This document shows, piece after piece, positions 23,158 through 34,770 of a DNA stretch of 64,000 nt (positions are counted from its first letter, which is position 1; the number at the start of each line of letters is the position of its first letter). The DNA is taken from NCBI GenBank assembly GCA_002914805.1, contig JXTB01000029.1, positions 1,187,679 through 1,251,678 of the forward strand, given 5' to 3'. Source of the stretch: Parasponia andersonii (taxonomy: Eukaryota > Streptophyta > Magnoliopsida > Rosales > Cannabaceae). The notes beneath the pieces were generated by a model. That model searched no databases. It had not been told where the DNA came from and worked only from the letters and a program-made list of their open reading frames with translations. A program made the translations under genes and the position numbers.

Positions 23158-25465
23158 TCATGTAGTGAGAGCTACATATAGAAGTTGACTCCACGTGTCT
23201 TGAACTCCGGCAAGACACCAATGTGTGCAGTCCATGCCCCCAAAAACATTATACTTGCTAGGATGTCCATCTTTTCTCAGTTGTGACAAAGTGGTTATGT
23301 CAAGAAAATGAACTGGTTTTCTTATTTGGTTCAAGACATCTTTCAACACGAACCATGCCCGCGGCAAACCACCAGGGTAGATGGATCCACTTATAGGTTT
23401 TGTCTCACTTCCACAGTTTATCACCCCTGGTTTATTCCACCCCTTACCACTAATTTGACAAAGAGTTGAAATTCAAGTCAAGAACAGAAAAAAGTAGAGA
23501 TAAGAAAAAAGAACACAAAAAATTGTTAATAAAATAATAATAATAATAAAAAGAGCATTCAACTTACTCGTAATGGGAGGGAGTAATTCCTTGAAACATG
23601 ACTTTAGTCTTCGCTGTATCTACTGTTGAGTCAACCCACTTTGCCCATGTCATTAAACCCTTGCGAAAAGCATCCATTCGATCCATGTCTTTGACTATCT
23701 TCTTACCATCTTGAATAAAATCCCATCTGCAATATTTAAAGAAAGAGAAATTATTTTGGGTTCTTGTTGTTTCCCCCTTTTGCGTGGATCAGATATTTTA
23801 ATATTTTTTTTCTTAAGTTATGTTTGGTAAGAAGGAAAAAGGAGATAGAGGAAAGAAATTTTTTTTATAGAAAAGTAGAGAGAAATAAATATTTTGATTG
23901 TTTGGCAAAAGGAAAAAAGGAAAAGAAGAGAAAAAGAGAGGGAAAAAAAGAGAGAAAAAGTGATAAAATCTACTCAAATATTTTCTTTCCAAACATAGAA
24001 AAAAAATAGTGAAAAAATTTTTTTTACTCATATTTTAAAATAAATTTACCAAATTAAATTTGTATACTACTTATTATCTTTCTTACCTTATCTCTAATCA
24101 CTTCCTCTCTTCTACTCTCTCTATTTTCTATTTTATCACTATCTTTTATCACATTGTTTCTTCGTATTTATGTTAACATTGTTGATATCATCTCCTCATT
24201 GGTATTATCCACATAATTTATTATCACTCTTGTTTTAACAGTCAAAAGCAAAAAACTACTATTAACAAAAAGTTTGTTTTAAAAAAAAAAACAAAAATTT
24301 AGTTATCAAACACTTTTTCTTTCTGAAATCCAAAATCAAAACAAGAAAAAAAAACCTTTATTATATATACTTTTTTAAGAGAAAAAAAAAAAGGTGTCAC
24401 TAATTAAGCCTTATATATATGTTTTGAGTTCATAGGGCTCGTACTGCTGCCTAGAATCATTCCTGTACCACCAAAGCCAACTGTTAAAGATAAGAACGTC
24501 CATTTCCTTCCATATATTTCCATTTTTCAAAGAATTGAGTTTCAAAACATGGCCGATCCTTTGCTCTTCGATGTCTACCAAGTAAGGAGACATGAACAGG
24601 CTCACTGAAACTCCAAAATCCTGAAAATCACAAACAAAATGGTACTTGTTATTAAGTTTATATTTTGACATTTCAGTCATATAGTTTTATATGTGGTAAA
24701 ATTTATTTTTTGACATTTTGAACTGCAAATCCTCACTACTGATTACCTTGAATGTTATGGTAGTAACAGAGCCATTTGCCTGTCCAATGGTATTGGTACC
24801 AGGCACAGCAGTATAAAGCAAGCACAGAAGCGATTCCCAATGATTGTTACTAATAGAATCCCCTATGAACATGATCTTCTTCCCCTTAAATCTCTTCAAA
24901 AAATCTCTACCGTCGAATCTGCACCACACATGTTCCCACATTAGTCCAATAATTAACAATTCTACATAAAAATCTTGGTTAACAAGCAGAACTGCATAGC
25001 TCAATATAGTCAATACCAAAATACTTAGGGCGAAAATTAAAATTAACAAACCAAACAGCATCATGAACAAACCAAACTACCTTTAACAGGAGGGAAATTT
25101 ATGTTTGAAAAAGCTTATTATAGTTAATATATAACTTACCTTGGTATTTCACAGTCCTTGGGTTTCCATTTGTACTTGAGATACGATTTGTCAGGGCGGC
25201 CATACTTTTGGCAATCAAACTCTTTGCGAATAAAAGGACAAGCCCTAGAGTCGTAAAGAGGATACGAATTATCGAAAACCCAACTCCCTTGGTACACATT
25301 ACACTTTTGCTTTGCAGTACTACTCGTACCGATTCGCATTGTAGTAGTAGTGCTGTCAAGATGTTCAGAGTTCGCTAAACAAAGAGATGAGAAAACCAAA
25401 ACTATGGCTACAAAGAAAGAACATGATGATGAAGAGCTTCTAGTTCTCATCACCATCATGTCCAT
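23158..25465 (-). CDS. TBL/PMR5-family polysaccharide O-acetyltransferase, copy 2
   Basis: Five minus-strand exons: 25465-25140, 24918-24747, 24620-24445, 23726-23568 and 23449-23158. They total 1125 bp, giving 374 residues. Exons 2 to 5 have exactly the lengths of copy 1 (172, 176, 159, 292 bp), so this is a tandem duplicate. A signal anchor ([15 protein letters not shown]) precedes the PMR5N domain ([17 protein letters not shown]). The catalytic boxes FIGDSIS and DCTHWC are present. The third intron is 718 bp against 83 bp in copy 1, swollen by A/T-rich material with MITE-like ends. It probably acts in Golgi wall-polymer acetylation; the substrate is unknown. A TATA-like TATATATAG lies about 55 bp upstream of the start. 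Confidence 0.9.
23818..24002. repeat. MITE-like insertion inside intron 3 of TBL copy 2
   Basis: TTATGTTTGGTAAGAAGG on the left faces TTCTTTCCAAACATAGAA on the right as imperfect inverted ends, around an A/G-rich centre. It sits in the enlarged intron and probably accounts for part of the size difference from copy 1. No clean target duplication was found. Confidence 0.45.
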
Positions 25466-27208
25466 ATTTTGATAACTTCTAAGAGAGAATTGACTTTGAC
25501 ATGTATATACGGTACTATATATACATGAAAAACATGAGTAGTAACCTTTTATTTATTGATGAGGAAAAAACGATTAATCCGAGGTTTCTATATAGCATTA
25601 GCTGCTTCCGAGAAGCATATACCTCATAATAATTTTCGTATCATCTTTCGTTAGACTTGTCGTCCATATACTTAATCAAGTATAATGTAATAATTACGAG
25701 ACAACAACGTGGCAGATGATCTGTGATGCCAATGTTCACAGATTTTTCACATGTATACACATGGCTAATTCCTCACTTGAAGGAGGGCAGCCCAATTTTT
25801 TAATTGGCCCTAATCAGGGATTGAACCAGTAATATTATAGTTTAGTGAATAAAAAAAAAGTAGTACATATGGAATGTGGAAAGAGAAGTTGTCTTGAGAG
25901 TTTAAGCCTTAAGGCAACTCTTACTATATTAAGTCAATGAGAATTTTGGGAATGACTTGTTTTGATTATATTGATCCAATATTCCGATGCAAGTAAATGT
26001 TTTTTGTTATTTATTTATTTAAAAAAAAAAAAACAATGGTGCAAGTGTGATGATTACTAAATTTACTTCTCTGGATTTGACTTTGCATTTGTCCTATATA
26101 TTATCATGTCTGACGTAAAATTGTAAAGGGTGTGGTTTTAATAGAAAAATGAAATGCTAATAATTAATATAAAGACCGGAAAATAACCAAAACTTCGTGG
26201 AGTTTAAGCACGATGGTACGATACTAATTTAGACTTATGCTTTACGATATAGCAATAAGTATCCCAAATTTGCCAAATTTGGTCGAAAGTATCTTCTTAA
26301 TCGATTTTTGTTGGCTAAATTTTTTTAAAAACCCTGAAATACCCTTGTATAATTCAAGAAACCAAACATATATATATATATACTAAAATAAAATTTAGTC
26401 CAAATTTAAAACAAAATGAAATTAACGATTTTTTTTTGAAAAATAAGTTAAATAATAATAATAAGGCAAAATCTAAAAAGGAATTACTTAAGGGAACAAA
26501 GAGTGGCAGTATTTGACGTCATAACTAAAAAATAATTTTTTGTTTTTGAAAATAATAAATTGTTTTCTGATAATAAGTAAGAATATTTGGTATTATTCTT
26601 TGATAATAGTTTTTAAAAACATAGATAGAGAATAAAAATTTAGAGAACAAGAAAAAATTGTTTTAAAAGTGTTTTCTCAATAAAAAAAAATTAAAAAATT
26701 CTCTCACATGTTTGTCATTGCATATATATTATTTTAACAAGAAAATATCCCATCATTTTCTTTCTCTTCATGCATTATTATTACTTTATATCTTTTATTC
26801 GTTTTCATTAGATTCCCTTTCGTCATTCTCTCACGTGATTACTTTGTATTTCATCATTCTCTCTTATCATTTTCTTTTTCATTATCTTTTCTCTTGTGAC
26901 TTTCACTTTCCTTCTTTTTTTCACTTGAATTTCTCTCTCATCTTTCTCTCTAATTTTTTTTTCAATACGAATATAATTATATATATATATTTTTTCCCTA
27001 AAAACTATATTTTTTTTTAGGAAACACATTTGCTAAGCGCATAGTATTTTTTGAAAATAATAAAAAAAATAATTTTTGTTCTCATACTTGAAAATAGAAA
27101 ATAGAGAACATGCCAAACATGCTCTAAAAAGCATAATTGTTCAAATCTGCAAATTCTTTTTTGGGGTCATAAACAATTAGAGTGGATGTAATATTATTTG
27201 AATTTCTT
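25466..27208. other. Upstream of TBL copy 2 and spacer to the TBL pseudogene
   Basis: The first 600 bp repeat the 5' flank of copy 1 (TGAAAAACATGAGTA, CACATGGCTAATTCCTCACTTGAAGGAG, GGATTTGACT). From about 26510 to 27125 lies AT-rich sequence with loosely inverted ends, possibly an old MITE. No gene. Confidence 0.55.
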
Positions 27209-27920
27209 TTAATTAGTAAGAGCTACATATAGAAGCTGATTCCAAGTGTCTTGAACTCAGCAATGCACCAATGGCTGCAGTCCATTCCCCTAAAAGTATT
27301 ATAACTGCCTAGGATATTCAATATCTTTCCTCAGTTGTGACAAAGTGGTTCTGTCAAGCAAATGAGTCGGTCTTTCCAATTGGTTTAAGACATCTTTCAA
27401 CACGTACATTGCCCGAGGCAAACCACAGGGATAGATTGATCGCAGTTATAGGCTTTGTATCACTTCCAAAGTTTGTCACCCCTGTTTCATTCCACTCCTT
27501 GCCACTAATTTGACAAAGAACAGTTAGATCTAGTCAAGAATGAAAATTAGAGATAAGATAAAAACGACACACAAGAAATAAAGAAAGCAACTTAATTGTA
27601 ATGGACGGGAGTAATTCCTTGAAAGATGATTTTAGTCTTTCTTGAATCTACAATTGAGTCAACCCAATTTGCCCATGTCGTCAAACCTTTGCGAAAAGCA
27701 TCCATGCGATCTGTGTTTGAGTATTATTTCACCATCTTGAACATAATCCCATCTCCACAATTGGAGAAGGCCACAATTAAGGATGGTTCATAAGTAATGC
27801 TTATAAAAAAAATTACTTTACGTATGTTTTGAGTATATAGAAGCTCATACGGTTGCCCATTTCCTTCTTTAGATTTCTATTTTTACAGAATTGGGTTTCA
27901 AAACACGACCGATATTTTAA
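27209..27920 (-). pseudogene. TBL pseudogene copy 3, part A (exons 5, 4 and part of 3)
   Basis: Clear nucleotide similarity to copies 1 and 2: exon 5 (27504-27209), exon 4 (about 27757-27596) and the 3' portion of exon 3 (27920-27851). Damage includes a one-base loss near 27258 (GAACTCAGC against GAACTCCAGC), an extra stretch near 27315, a deletion of about 55 bp within exon 3, and loss of the exon 4 donor (GTAAG to TTAAG at 27595). Similarity ends abruptly at 27920, where a copia LTR remnant begins. Confidence 0.85.
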
Positions 27921-27949
27921 CAGGGATATGATTCCTTGACATTTCAACA
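27921..27949 (-). repeat. Truncated 3' LTR of copia element A
   Basis: On the minus strand TGTTGAAATGTCAAGGAATC matches the start of the 5' LTR (TGTTAACATGTCAAGGAATT), preceded by a purine tract (AACTTGAGAAAGAA). Only about 29 bp survive before TBL exon 3 sequence resumes. Confidence 0.7.
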
Positions 27950-29172
27950 TTCTTTCTCAAGTTGATTCATAGATATCATACATGTCCAACATGTCTAAAA
28001 TATTTAAGAATATTTTTCTTGAGACTACTTTAGTGAGGATATCGACCAACTATTCCTCTGATCAAATTTTAGGTAATTCTACAATTTTTCTATCCAACTT
28101 TTCCTTTATGAAAAATCTATCAACCTCGACGTACTTGGTATGACTATGTTATAGTGGATTATGCGTAATGTCACATGCTGTTTTATTATCACAAAATAGT
28201 TAGATCGGTTGCTCAGATAGATAATCCAAATCTTGTAAAAGGAGTCTTAGCCATAACACCTCGCAAAATCTAAGTGCTATGCCTCTAAATTCTACTTCTG
28301 CACTAGATCGAGCTATAACATTTTGTTTCTTGTTCCTCTATATTACAAGATTACTTCCTACGTATGTAAAATAACTAGAAGTAAATTGTCTGTCATCTAG
28401 AGCACCAGTCTAATCAACATCAGTATATACTTTTATGTTTTGATAATTTGAAGTTTTGTGAATAATATTCCTTTTCCTGGAACAAATTTAAAGTATTTCG
28501 AAATACGTGTGACTACACTCATATATTATTCTTCAAGATTATACATGAACTGATTGATAACGCTCAAAGCATATGCTAAGTCTTGTTTAGTATGACACAA
28601 GTATATTATTCTTTGTACAAGCCTTTGGTGTCTTCCTCTATTAGCCGGTGTCTGGATAAATTCAACACTTTTCATTAGTATATCAACTAGTTGATATGCT
28701 GACATCTTGGTCTTTTGTAATAGATCTAAGGCATATTCTTGTTAGGATAAAAATATTCCATTAGTAGATCATGATACTTTAATTCCAAGAAAATATTTCA
28801 GAGAGCCTAAATCTTTCATTTTGAATTCTTTGGATAAATATTTCTGTGAAGTCTTCTTTTCTTCAGAATCATTTCCTGTAACCACCATATTTTCTACATA
28901 TATAATGAGTGCAATAATCTTACCTCATTATTTTTTAAGAAAGAGATCTTTTAAGAAAGAAAGTATGATCAAAATTGATTTGATGATAACTGAAAGCTAT
29001 CGTAGACTTCGTAAATCTTCTAAACCATACTCTTGGGGATTACTTCAAATCATATAATGATTTCTTTAATTTGTATACCTTTCGGCTGTGTCTGCTGGGT
29101 ATCATGCATCCTGATGGGAGATCTATGTAGACCTCTTCAAATATATAGAAAAGTGTTCTTTACATAGAATTA

Positions 29173-29400
29173 TTATAATGGCCAGTCCAAGTTTGGAGCT
29201 AAAGACGACAAGATGGAAATTGTGTTGATTTTGACTATAGGTGCAAATGTATTTGTATAATCAATCTCGTATATTTGAGTGTATCCATTTGCCACCATTC
29301 TTGCTTTAATGCATTCGATTATATTGTCAGCTCTGTACTTCATAGTGTAAATCCATCGACATCCAACTAGTTCTTTTCCTATCAGAAGATCAACAAGCAC
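29173..29400 (-). pseudogene. Copia A reverse transcriptase fragment
   Basis: Minus-strand translation contains GCRWIYTMKYRADN, KARMVANGYTQ and DYTNTFAPIVKINTI, the opening conserved blocks of copia RT. Frames upstream and downstream are interrupted. Confidence 0.85.
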
Positions 29401-30904
29401 CCAAGTTTCATTTTTCTAGAGAGATCTTATTTTCTCATTCAAAGATGCTTTCCACATATGGTTAATTAAAGCTTCCTGCATACTATTAGGGATAGATACA
29501 CTTAATAATTGATTCACAAATGATACATTTGATTCTGATAACTAGTGGTTAGACACATAATGGCTCATAAGATATCTGATTTTACTAGAAAGATCATATT
29601 TATATGTGGTAGGAATACCTCTAGTGTAACAATGTGGTAACTTTATTCTGTGTGACTTAGGAACATCTTCGGTAGGCGATTGGTGTGGTATATCAGAATA
29701 CGGTATAGCCATATCTTCAATTTGTGGAACATCAAACTCGGGCTTTGTCTGAGATAGGCTTACTTCTAGTGTTGGTAGATGTTCACCACTATTTTAATTC
29801 ATTATCATATCAGTCATTTATTGGTTTTACTGAATTTGTGATTTTCACTACTGGAATCCAATGTCACACTAGAATATACCATTATACCTCCAATGTCCAG
29901 ACTTTCAGCACCCTGGATATCAGTTTCTTGGTCATAGTCTAGAGTCTGAATTTCTTACTGATACTCCCCCTTAAATTCTGACTTAGAAAAATATAAGGTA
30001 TCTTCATAGAAAATAACATCTAGTATGACAAACAATTGCCATGTTAGAGGATGAAAACACCGGTACCCCTTCTGATAAGTCGCATACCTAACAAAGACAC
30101 ATCATAATACTTGAGAAGTTAACTTGCTGCATTGATATTTGTGGAGGTGTACAAATACAACACACCCAAAAACACGATGACATGAATTTAGGATGACTGG
30201 GGCAACACTGACTTTAGTGAGGGCTTGGAATAGTGTTTGAAAATTAATGGTACTAGATGGGATCCGATTGATTAAATAGGTTGCAGAAGTAAGTGATTCT
30301 CCCTAGTATGGTAATGGCATATGAGCTTTGATTAACAAAACCCGAACAACTTTCAATAGGTATTGATTTTTGCATTATATGACTCCATTTTGCTGAAGTG
30401 TGTTGGAGGAAGTAGTGTGGTGTAGTATTCCTCGTATTTTCAAATACTGTTGAAGATTAGTACCTTGATATTCTTTCTATTATCATTGCGAAGAGCTTGA
30501 ATTTTTGCATTATACTGAGTTTTAGCCATTTTATGAAACTTTGGAAATAATGAGCTTACTTCTCTTTTGGATTTTATCAAGCATAACCATACATCTTGGT
30601 ACAATCATTAATAAATATTATAAACCATCGTGATCCTCTCAAAGTAATGACTTTAGATAGACCCCAAACATCGAAATGGATAATAATAAATAAAAGTGGA
30701 CTTTTATTCAAACATAAGGGAAATAAAATGTGATGCTTTTCACAAGTTCATAAATATCACACTGAAGATTAGAACATCAATATTTGCAAACAAATGAGGA
30801 CATAACTTCTTCAAATATCCAAAAGAAGCATGCCCCAAACATCAATGCCATAACCATAGTTCCTTTTTCTTTTTCTCCTCCTCAGAACCACTCACTGTAA
30901 GAGC

Positions 30905-31138
30905 TTATCGTAAGCTTTCAGAACTCTTTGACTCTAAGTCCGAGTAATATAGCTTTCCTCGCTTAATACCACAACCAATTATCTTCCTGGTTTTGATATC
31001 CTTAAACACATAAAAGTTAGGTAAAAAAATTACAATGCAAGATAAGGTTGTTGTTAATTGAAATACTGATAAAAGATTATAATCCAAGAATAGAACAACT
31101 AAAATAGAGTCTAAATTTAATGTAGTTGTGAGAGTCAT
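30905..31138 (-). pseudogene. Copia A GAG-pre-integrase segment
   Basis: Minus-strand DYNLLSVFQLT and KIIGCGIKRGKLYY match the conserved segment between protease and the integrase core of copia polyproteins. Broken on both sides. Confidence 0.75.
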
Positions 31139-31603
31139 TAAATTAAATTAAACCATTAAATTTAATGTAATGTTAAATTTAATTTAATGGTCTCTCTCCA
31201 ATGATTGGGATTGAACTTCCATTAGCAGTCGATACGAATTTTTGTGTGGAGGAATTAAGCAGAGAAACCTATCTAGAATCAAATGTTATATGATCTATTA
31301 TACCAGATTCAATTATCCATGTATTATCATAAATAGGAAAAGAATTATTCAAAACCTTACCACCATTATCTCCAGCTGTTACCAATGCCAAGGCTTTGTC
31401 AGTAATGCCATCCTTCGCCATTGTGTTAGTAATTACTGTAGTGGAGGGTCCTTTTTTCTTTGAGTGACTATGATCCCACAGCCTGGATATCCTACTAACT
31501 CAAAATAACAACTTTTGGTATGGCTAGCCTGGTTACAATGGGTACATTTGTAAAAAGACTTACTCATACCATTTTTACTGTTACTAGGTCGTGCTCAATC
31601 TTA

Positions 31604-32625
31604 TTAATTGTGATTGGATTGAATCTGAGCTACTATGATACATGCTTCTGATGTTCCGGAGTCACCTTTCAGAGTGGTACCATATGATGTTCCGGAGTCA
31701 CCTTTCAGAGTGGTACCATAGATAGCTTCTCGGTGAATCAAATAATAACATTCTTCCAAGTTTGGAAGCAGGTTTATGTGTAAAATCTCTCTTCGGATTT
31801 GGTCAAAATCCTCATCCAATCTAGCGAGAAAGATGTGAACTCTCAATTGTTCAATGGTATTGCGATATATTTTGATATCATCTGGATCTTTTATAATCAC
31901 CCGAACCCGATAGTCTAATTCTTGGAAAATTTTAGTCAGCTCTCCATAATACATAGAAAGTATTTTTTTTTTTTTTTGTTTTACTGAGAAGGCTTTTTAA
32001 TTCAAAATAAATACTTGTAACTCATCACTTCGATTATGGAATGCTTTGAACAAGACATCCTAAATCAGTGACGAAGCCAGGATTTTGGTTTAGTGAAAGC
32101 TGAAAATACATTTTTTTTTCCTATTTAGAGACCTATTCTATATTTTTTCTACTTTGAGGGGGGCTTTTATATACAATTTTAGTTTAAAATTCTAAATACA
32201 TATAAATATTTAGGCATTTTTTTAAAGAAATATAAAATTGAGTAAGGGCTTAAGCCACCACTAGGCCTGTCGTGGCTCCATGACTATCCCAAATGGCATA
32301 AACAGTAGACAAGCATAAATAACATTTTATAATTTCTGGAGATATGGACATTAATAGCCATCATTTGACGATTTGATTTTCAGCATACAAATTTTCATAT
32401 CATTCATCTAATTCTAATGATAGCTTAGTCTTGCCATGATGGCTTAGTCTTGTCATGAATGTAAGAGATTTTGTCTTTTTCAACAATCTGTATTTCTATT
32501 AGTTGAGACCACATATCATAATTTATTTCCGTAAAAATGATTCCTGCGTTGAGTTATTCTTCTGTACTACAACAGAGATAGATTTGATCCTTGATGTTTC
32601 AATATTTTGTCCACTCATTTTTTTT
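31604..32625 (-). pseudogene. Copia A gag, interrupted
   Basis: It starts near 32625 (MSGQNIETS), passes YDMWSQLIEIQIVEKD and YYGELTKIFQELDYR, and ends in LPNLEECYYLIHREA, the usual plant copia Gag order. A MITE (32061-32285) splits it, and a 36-bp unit (GTTCCGGAGTCACCTTTCAG and flanking bases) is directly repeated at about 31650-31720, doubling a 12-residue block. Confidence 0.8.
32061..32285. mobile_element. Small MITE within copia A gag, about 225 bp
   Basis: Left end CAGTGACGAAGCCAGGA and the complement of the right end AGTCATGGAGCCACGA are imperfect inverted repeats. ATCC occurs on both sides (32057-32060 and 32286-32289), and removing the insert rejoins gag (TTTGGGA, then TGTCTTG). Its class is uncertain. 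Confidence 0.6.
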
Positions 32626-32824
32626 TTCATTTTTTTCATTTTTTTTTTAATATCCTCTCTCCCCCTTTTTTCAAAATAATAAATATCTCCCATTTTTTTC
32701 ATTGTTTTTTTAAGGTTTTTTTAAATGTAATAATGCAAAAGGAATAATAATAAATAAATAAATAAAAGGGTTACAGGAAGTTTTAATTAACAAATATATA
32801 TATATATTTATATATATAACAGAG

Positions 32825-32898
32825 ATATATATATATATATATATATAATGACTTGAAGAAATTAGGTAATGGAGTTATATATATATATATATATATAT
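32825..32898. repeat. (AT)n tracts in the copia A leader
   Basis: Two AT runs (32825-32847 and 32876-32898), with a further TA-rich tract just upstream. Confidence 0.9.
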
Positions 32899-33030
32899 GG
32901 TTACAAAACAAAGCACAATACCTCGATTGAGGTCGTCGGTGGCAAGTGGAAACAGTCTTGGTGGTGTAGCATGCTTGTAGTGGATTCGACGAAAGGTGTA
33001 CAGTCTTCGGCGCAACAAGATTCGACAGAT

Positions 33031-33171
33031 TTGGATGAACTCGGAGATAAGAAGGGATTGGTCGAGCTCGATGCAGTAGCCCAGGAAGTGCACCAGGCTG
33101 TGGTGATTCACTTAGCAGAGGATCCAGACTTCGTCCAGAATCTGGTCAATCCCTTTGGTGTTCTCAAGCTT
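33031..33171 (-). pseudogene. Wall-associated receptor-kinase-like (WAKL20-type) kinase fragment
   Basis: On the minus strand the frame reads KLENTKGIDQILDEVWILC, a stop (TAA at 33114-33112), then VNHHSLVHFLGYCIELDQS and LLISEFIQ. This matches the kinase lobe of WAK-like receptor kinases from the lysine strand through helix C to the hinge (family pattern NTKG-DQ-L-EV-ILCQVNH-SLV-LLG and LLIYEF). The stop sits where Gln is expected, one C-to-T change away. Only about 47 codons remain. It lies in the leader of copia element A, between gag and the primer-binding site. Confidence 0.75.
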
Positions 33172-33346
33172 TACTCTTGTAAGCTTTTCTTGATGTTGTT
33201 TTCTTCGATAAGCTATCAAGCTGTGGGTGCCTATGGTGATAGGAATGCTTTTTGGTAGTGTTCAGTGGTTTCAATTGAGTCGCCGGACTCGATGAAGGAG
33301 GTGGCCTCGGTAAGCCGTCAGAGTCATGGGTGGCTATGGTGATGGG

Positions 33347-34288
33347 CAGTGCCGGCCTAAGCCTTAAGCCAAAAAAAGCAATGGCTTAGACCCCATTTTA
33401 AGAAAGGCCTCAAAATATAAGATATTTTAACTATTATTATTTTTTATATTTAATTTTTTTTATCAAATATCATTTTTTATCTCCATCATCTTTCAAACAA
33501 AAAAAGAAAGGCCTCGTACTTTTCAAATAAAAAAGGGCCCATTGTTTTTTAAATTAGAAAAAAGTTCTCAATCATAATTCTGAACAGATGTGTTTCTTAG
33601 ATATTCATTTTTTTTTTCTTTTTTAATGGACAATACAAACTTCTAACCATTATACTTTACTACTTTAGTTTTGAACGAAAAATACAGCAAGTGCAGATGC
33701 AGCAAGTGTTTAATGTTTTATTCCTTATATTATTTTTATTTCAAATAATTATGCCAATAATATTTTTTTTTAGTAATTGGCCTCGCTATTTTTGGGTGTA
33801 ATTATAATTATAAAATAATTAAAATAATTCTCAAAATAATTATAAAATTCTCAAAATACTTTATAGGTTGTATACGGTTTAAAATACTATTTTTTAGAAT
33901 CGTGTACTTCATTAGGTCATATATGATTTTTAGGTATTATTTTTTGAAATAATGTACTTATTAAGCCATTTACGGTTTAATGTTTTATTTCTTGAAATCG
34001 TATTTTTCGTTAAGTCGTATACAGTTTGATATGCTATTTTCTGTAATCACTCATCACATGGTCAACATGAGACTAAGTTCCGTTTGATAATTGCCGGAAG
34101 CTTAGTTTGAGATTATTTTTGAAATATATTAAAAGTTTGAAGACTATTAATATATAAGTTTGAAATTTAGGAAATAGAAGTGGTACTCAAGCAATAGTTT
34201 GAGGGCCTTACTGTTAGTAACCTTTTTTCTAGAGGGCCCTTATTTTAAAATTTTGATTGAGGCCCCAAATTATGTTGAGACAGCCCTG
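33347..34288. mobile_element. hAT-like non-autonomous element, 942 bp
   Basis: Begins CAGTGCCGGCCTAAGCC and ends in the complement of CAGGGCTGTCTCAAC, the CAG-GC-G-C terminal pattern of many plant hAT elements. Flanking octamers GTGATGGG (33339-33346) and ATAATGGG (34289-34296) match at six of eight positions. Without the insert the flanks join into GGTGATGGGAATGCTTCTTGG, a near copy of sequence at about 33233-33255. No transposase. Confidence 0.75.
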
Positions 34289-34583
34289 ATAATGGGAATG
34301 CTTCTTGGTAGTGTTCGATGGTTTCGGCTAAGTTGACAGACTCGGCAAAGGAGGTGGTCTCGACTTCCAACTCACTACATGAGTTTTGGTGTGTCCAGTA
34401 GTGACAACTTGATGGAGTCATCTCGAGGAGTCAACTCAAATTTGCAAAAGGCAACGAGGAGTGTCTCGAAGATAGACTCGAATTTAGGTAGACTTTGTTT
34501 TCTTTTTTTGGTACACAGAGCTGAGCTTTGGTTCTAAGGTACTTAATTGGTTTTTTTTTTTATTGGAATTTTACCAAAAATTT

Positions 34584-34595
34584 TAGATCTGATAC
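34584..34595 (-). other. Primer-binding site of copia element A
   Basis: Minus-strand AGTATCAGATCT resembles the initiator-methionine tRNA complement TGGTATCAGAGC and lies a few bases inside the 5' LTR. Confidence 0.6.
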
Positions 34596-34606
34596 TATAT
34601 AAGATA

Positions 34607-34770
34607 TGATGAATGGTTATTTTTCATTCATAGGTATATAGAATAATTATAAGGTATCTATAGGGATATTCTATGACAACATCTTACAAACTAGCTCCTT
34701 AAAACAAGGAAAACCAAACTCTCTAGAAATAAGGAAGAAAACATGGACATAATTCCTTGACATGTTAACA
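34607..34770 (-). repeat. 5' LTR of copia element A, about 164 bp
   Basis: On the minus strand it starts TGTTAACATGTC and ends TTCATCA before the primer-binding site. It is very short for a copia LTR. Its right edge abuts TBL exon 2 sequence directly. Confidence 0.65.

Larger units (their letters stand above)
27921..34770 (-). mobile_element. Ty1/copia element A, decayed, inserted in TBL copy 3
   Basis: Minus-strand order is a short 5' LTR (34770-34607), a tRNA-Met-like primer-binding site, an unusually long leader, gag, GAG-pre-integrase, integrase, RT, RNase H and a 29-bp remnant of the 3' LTR. Gag, integrase and RT order is that of Ty1/copia. All frames are broken. The leader has taken in a receptor-kinase fragment and a hAT element, and gag a small MITE. 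The missing 3' LTR, together with missing TBL exon 3/intron 2/exon 2 sequence, points to a deletion across that junction. Confidence 0.85.

Noticed and set aside
32869-33258. Plus-strand frame of 129 codons in the copia leader
   Set aside because: It begins in an AT microsatellite and is antisense to the receptor-kinase fragment, which explains its protein-like composition.
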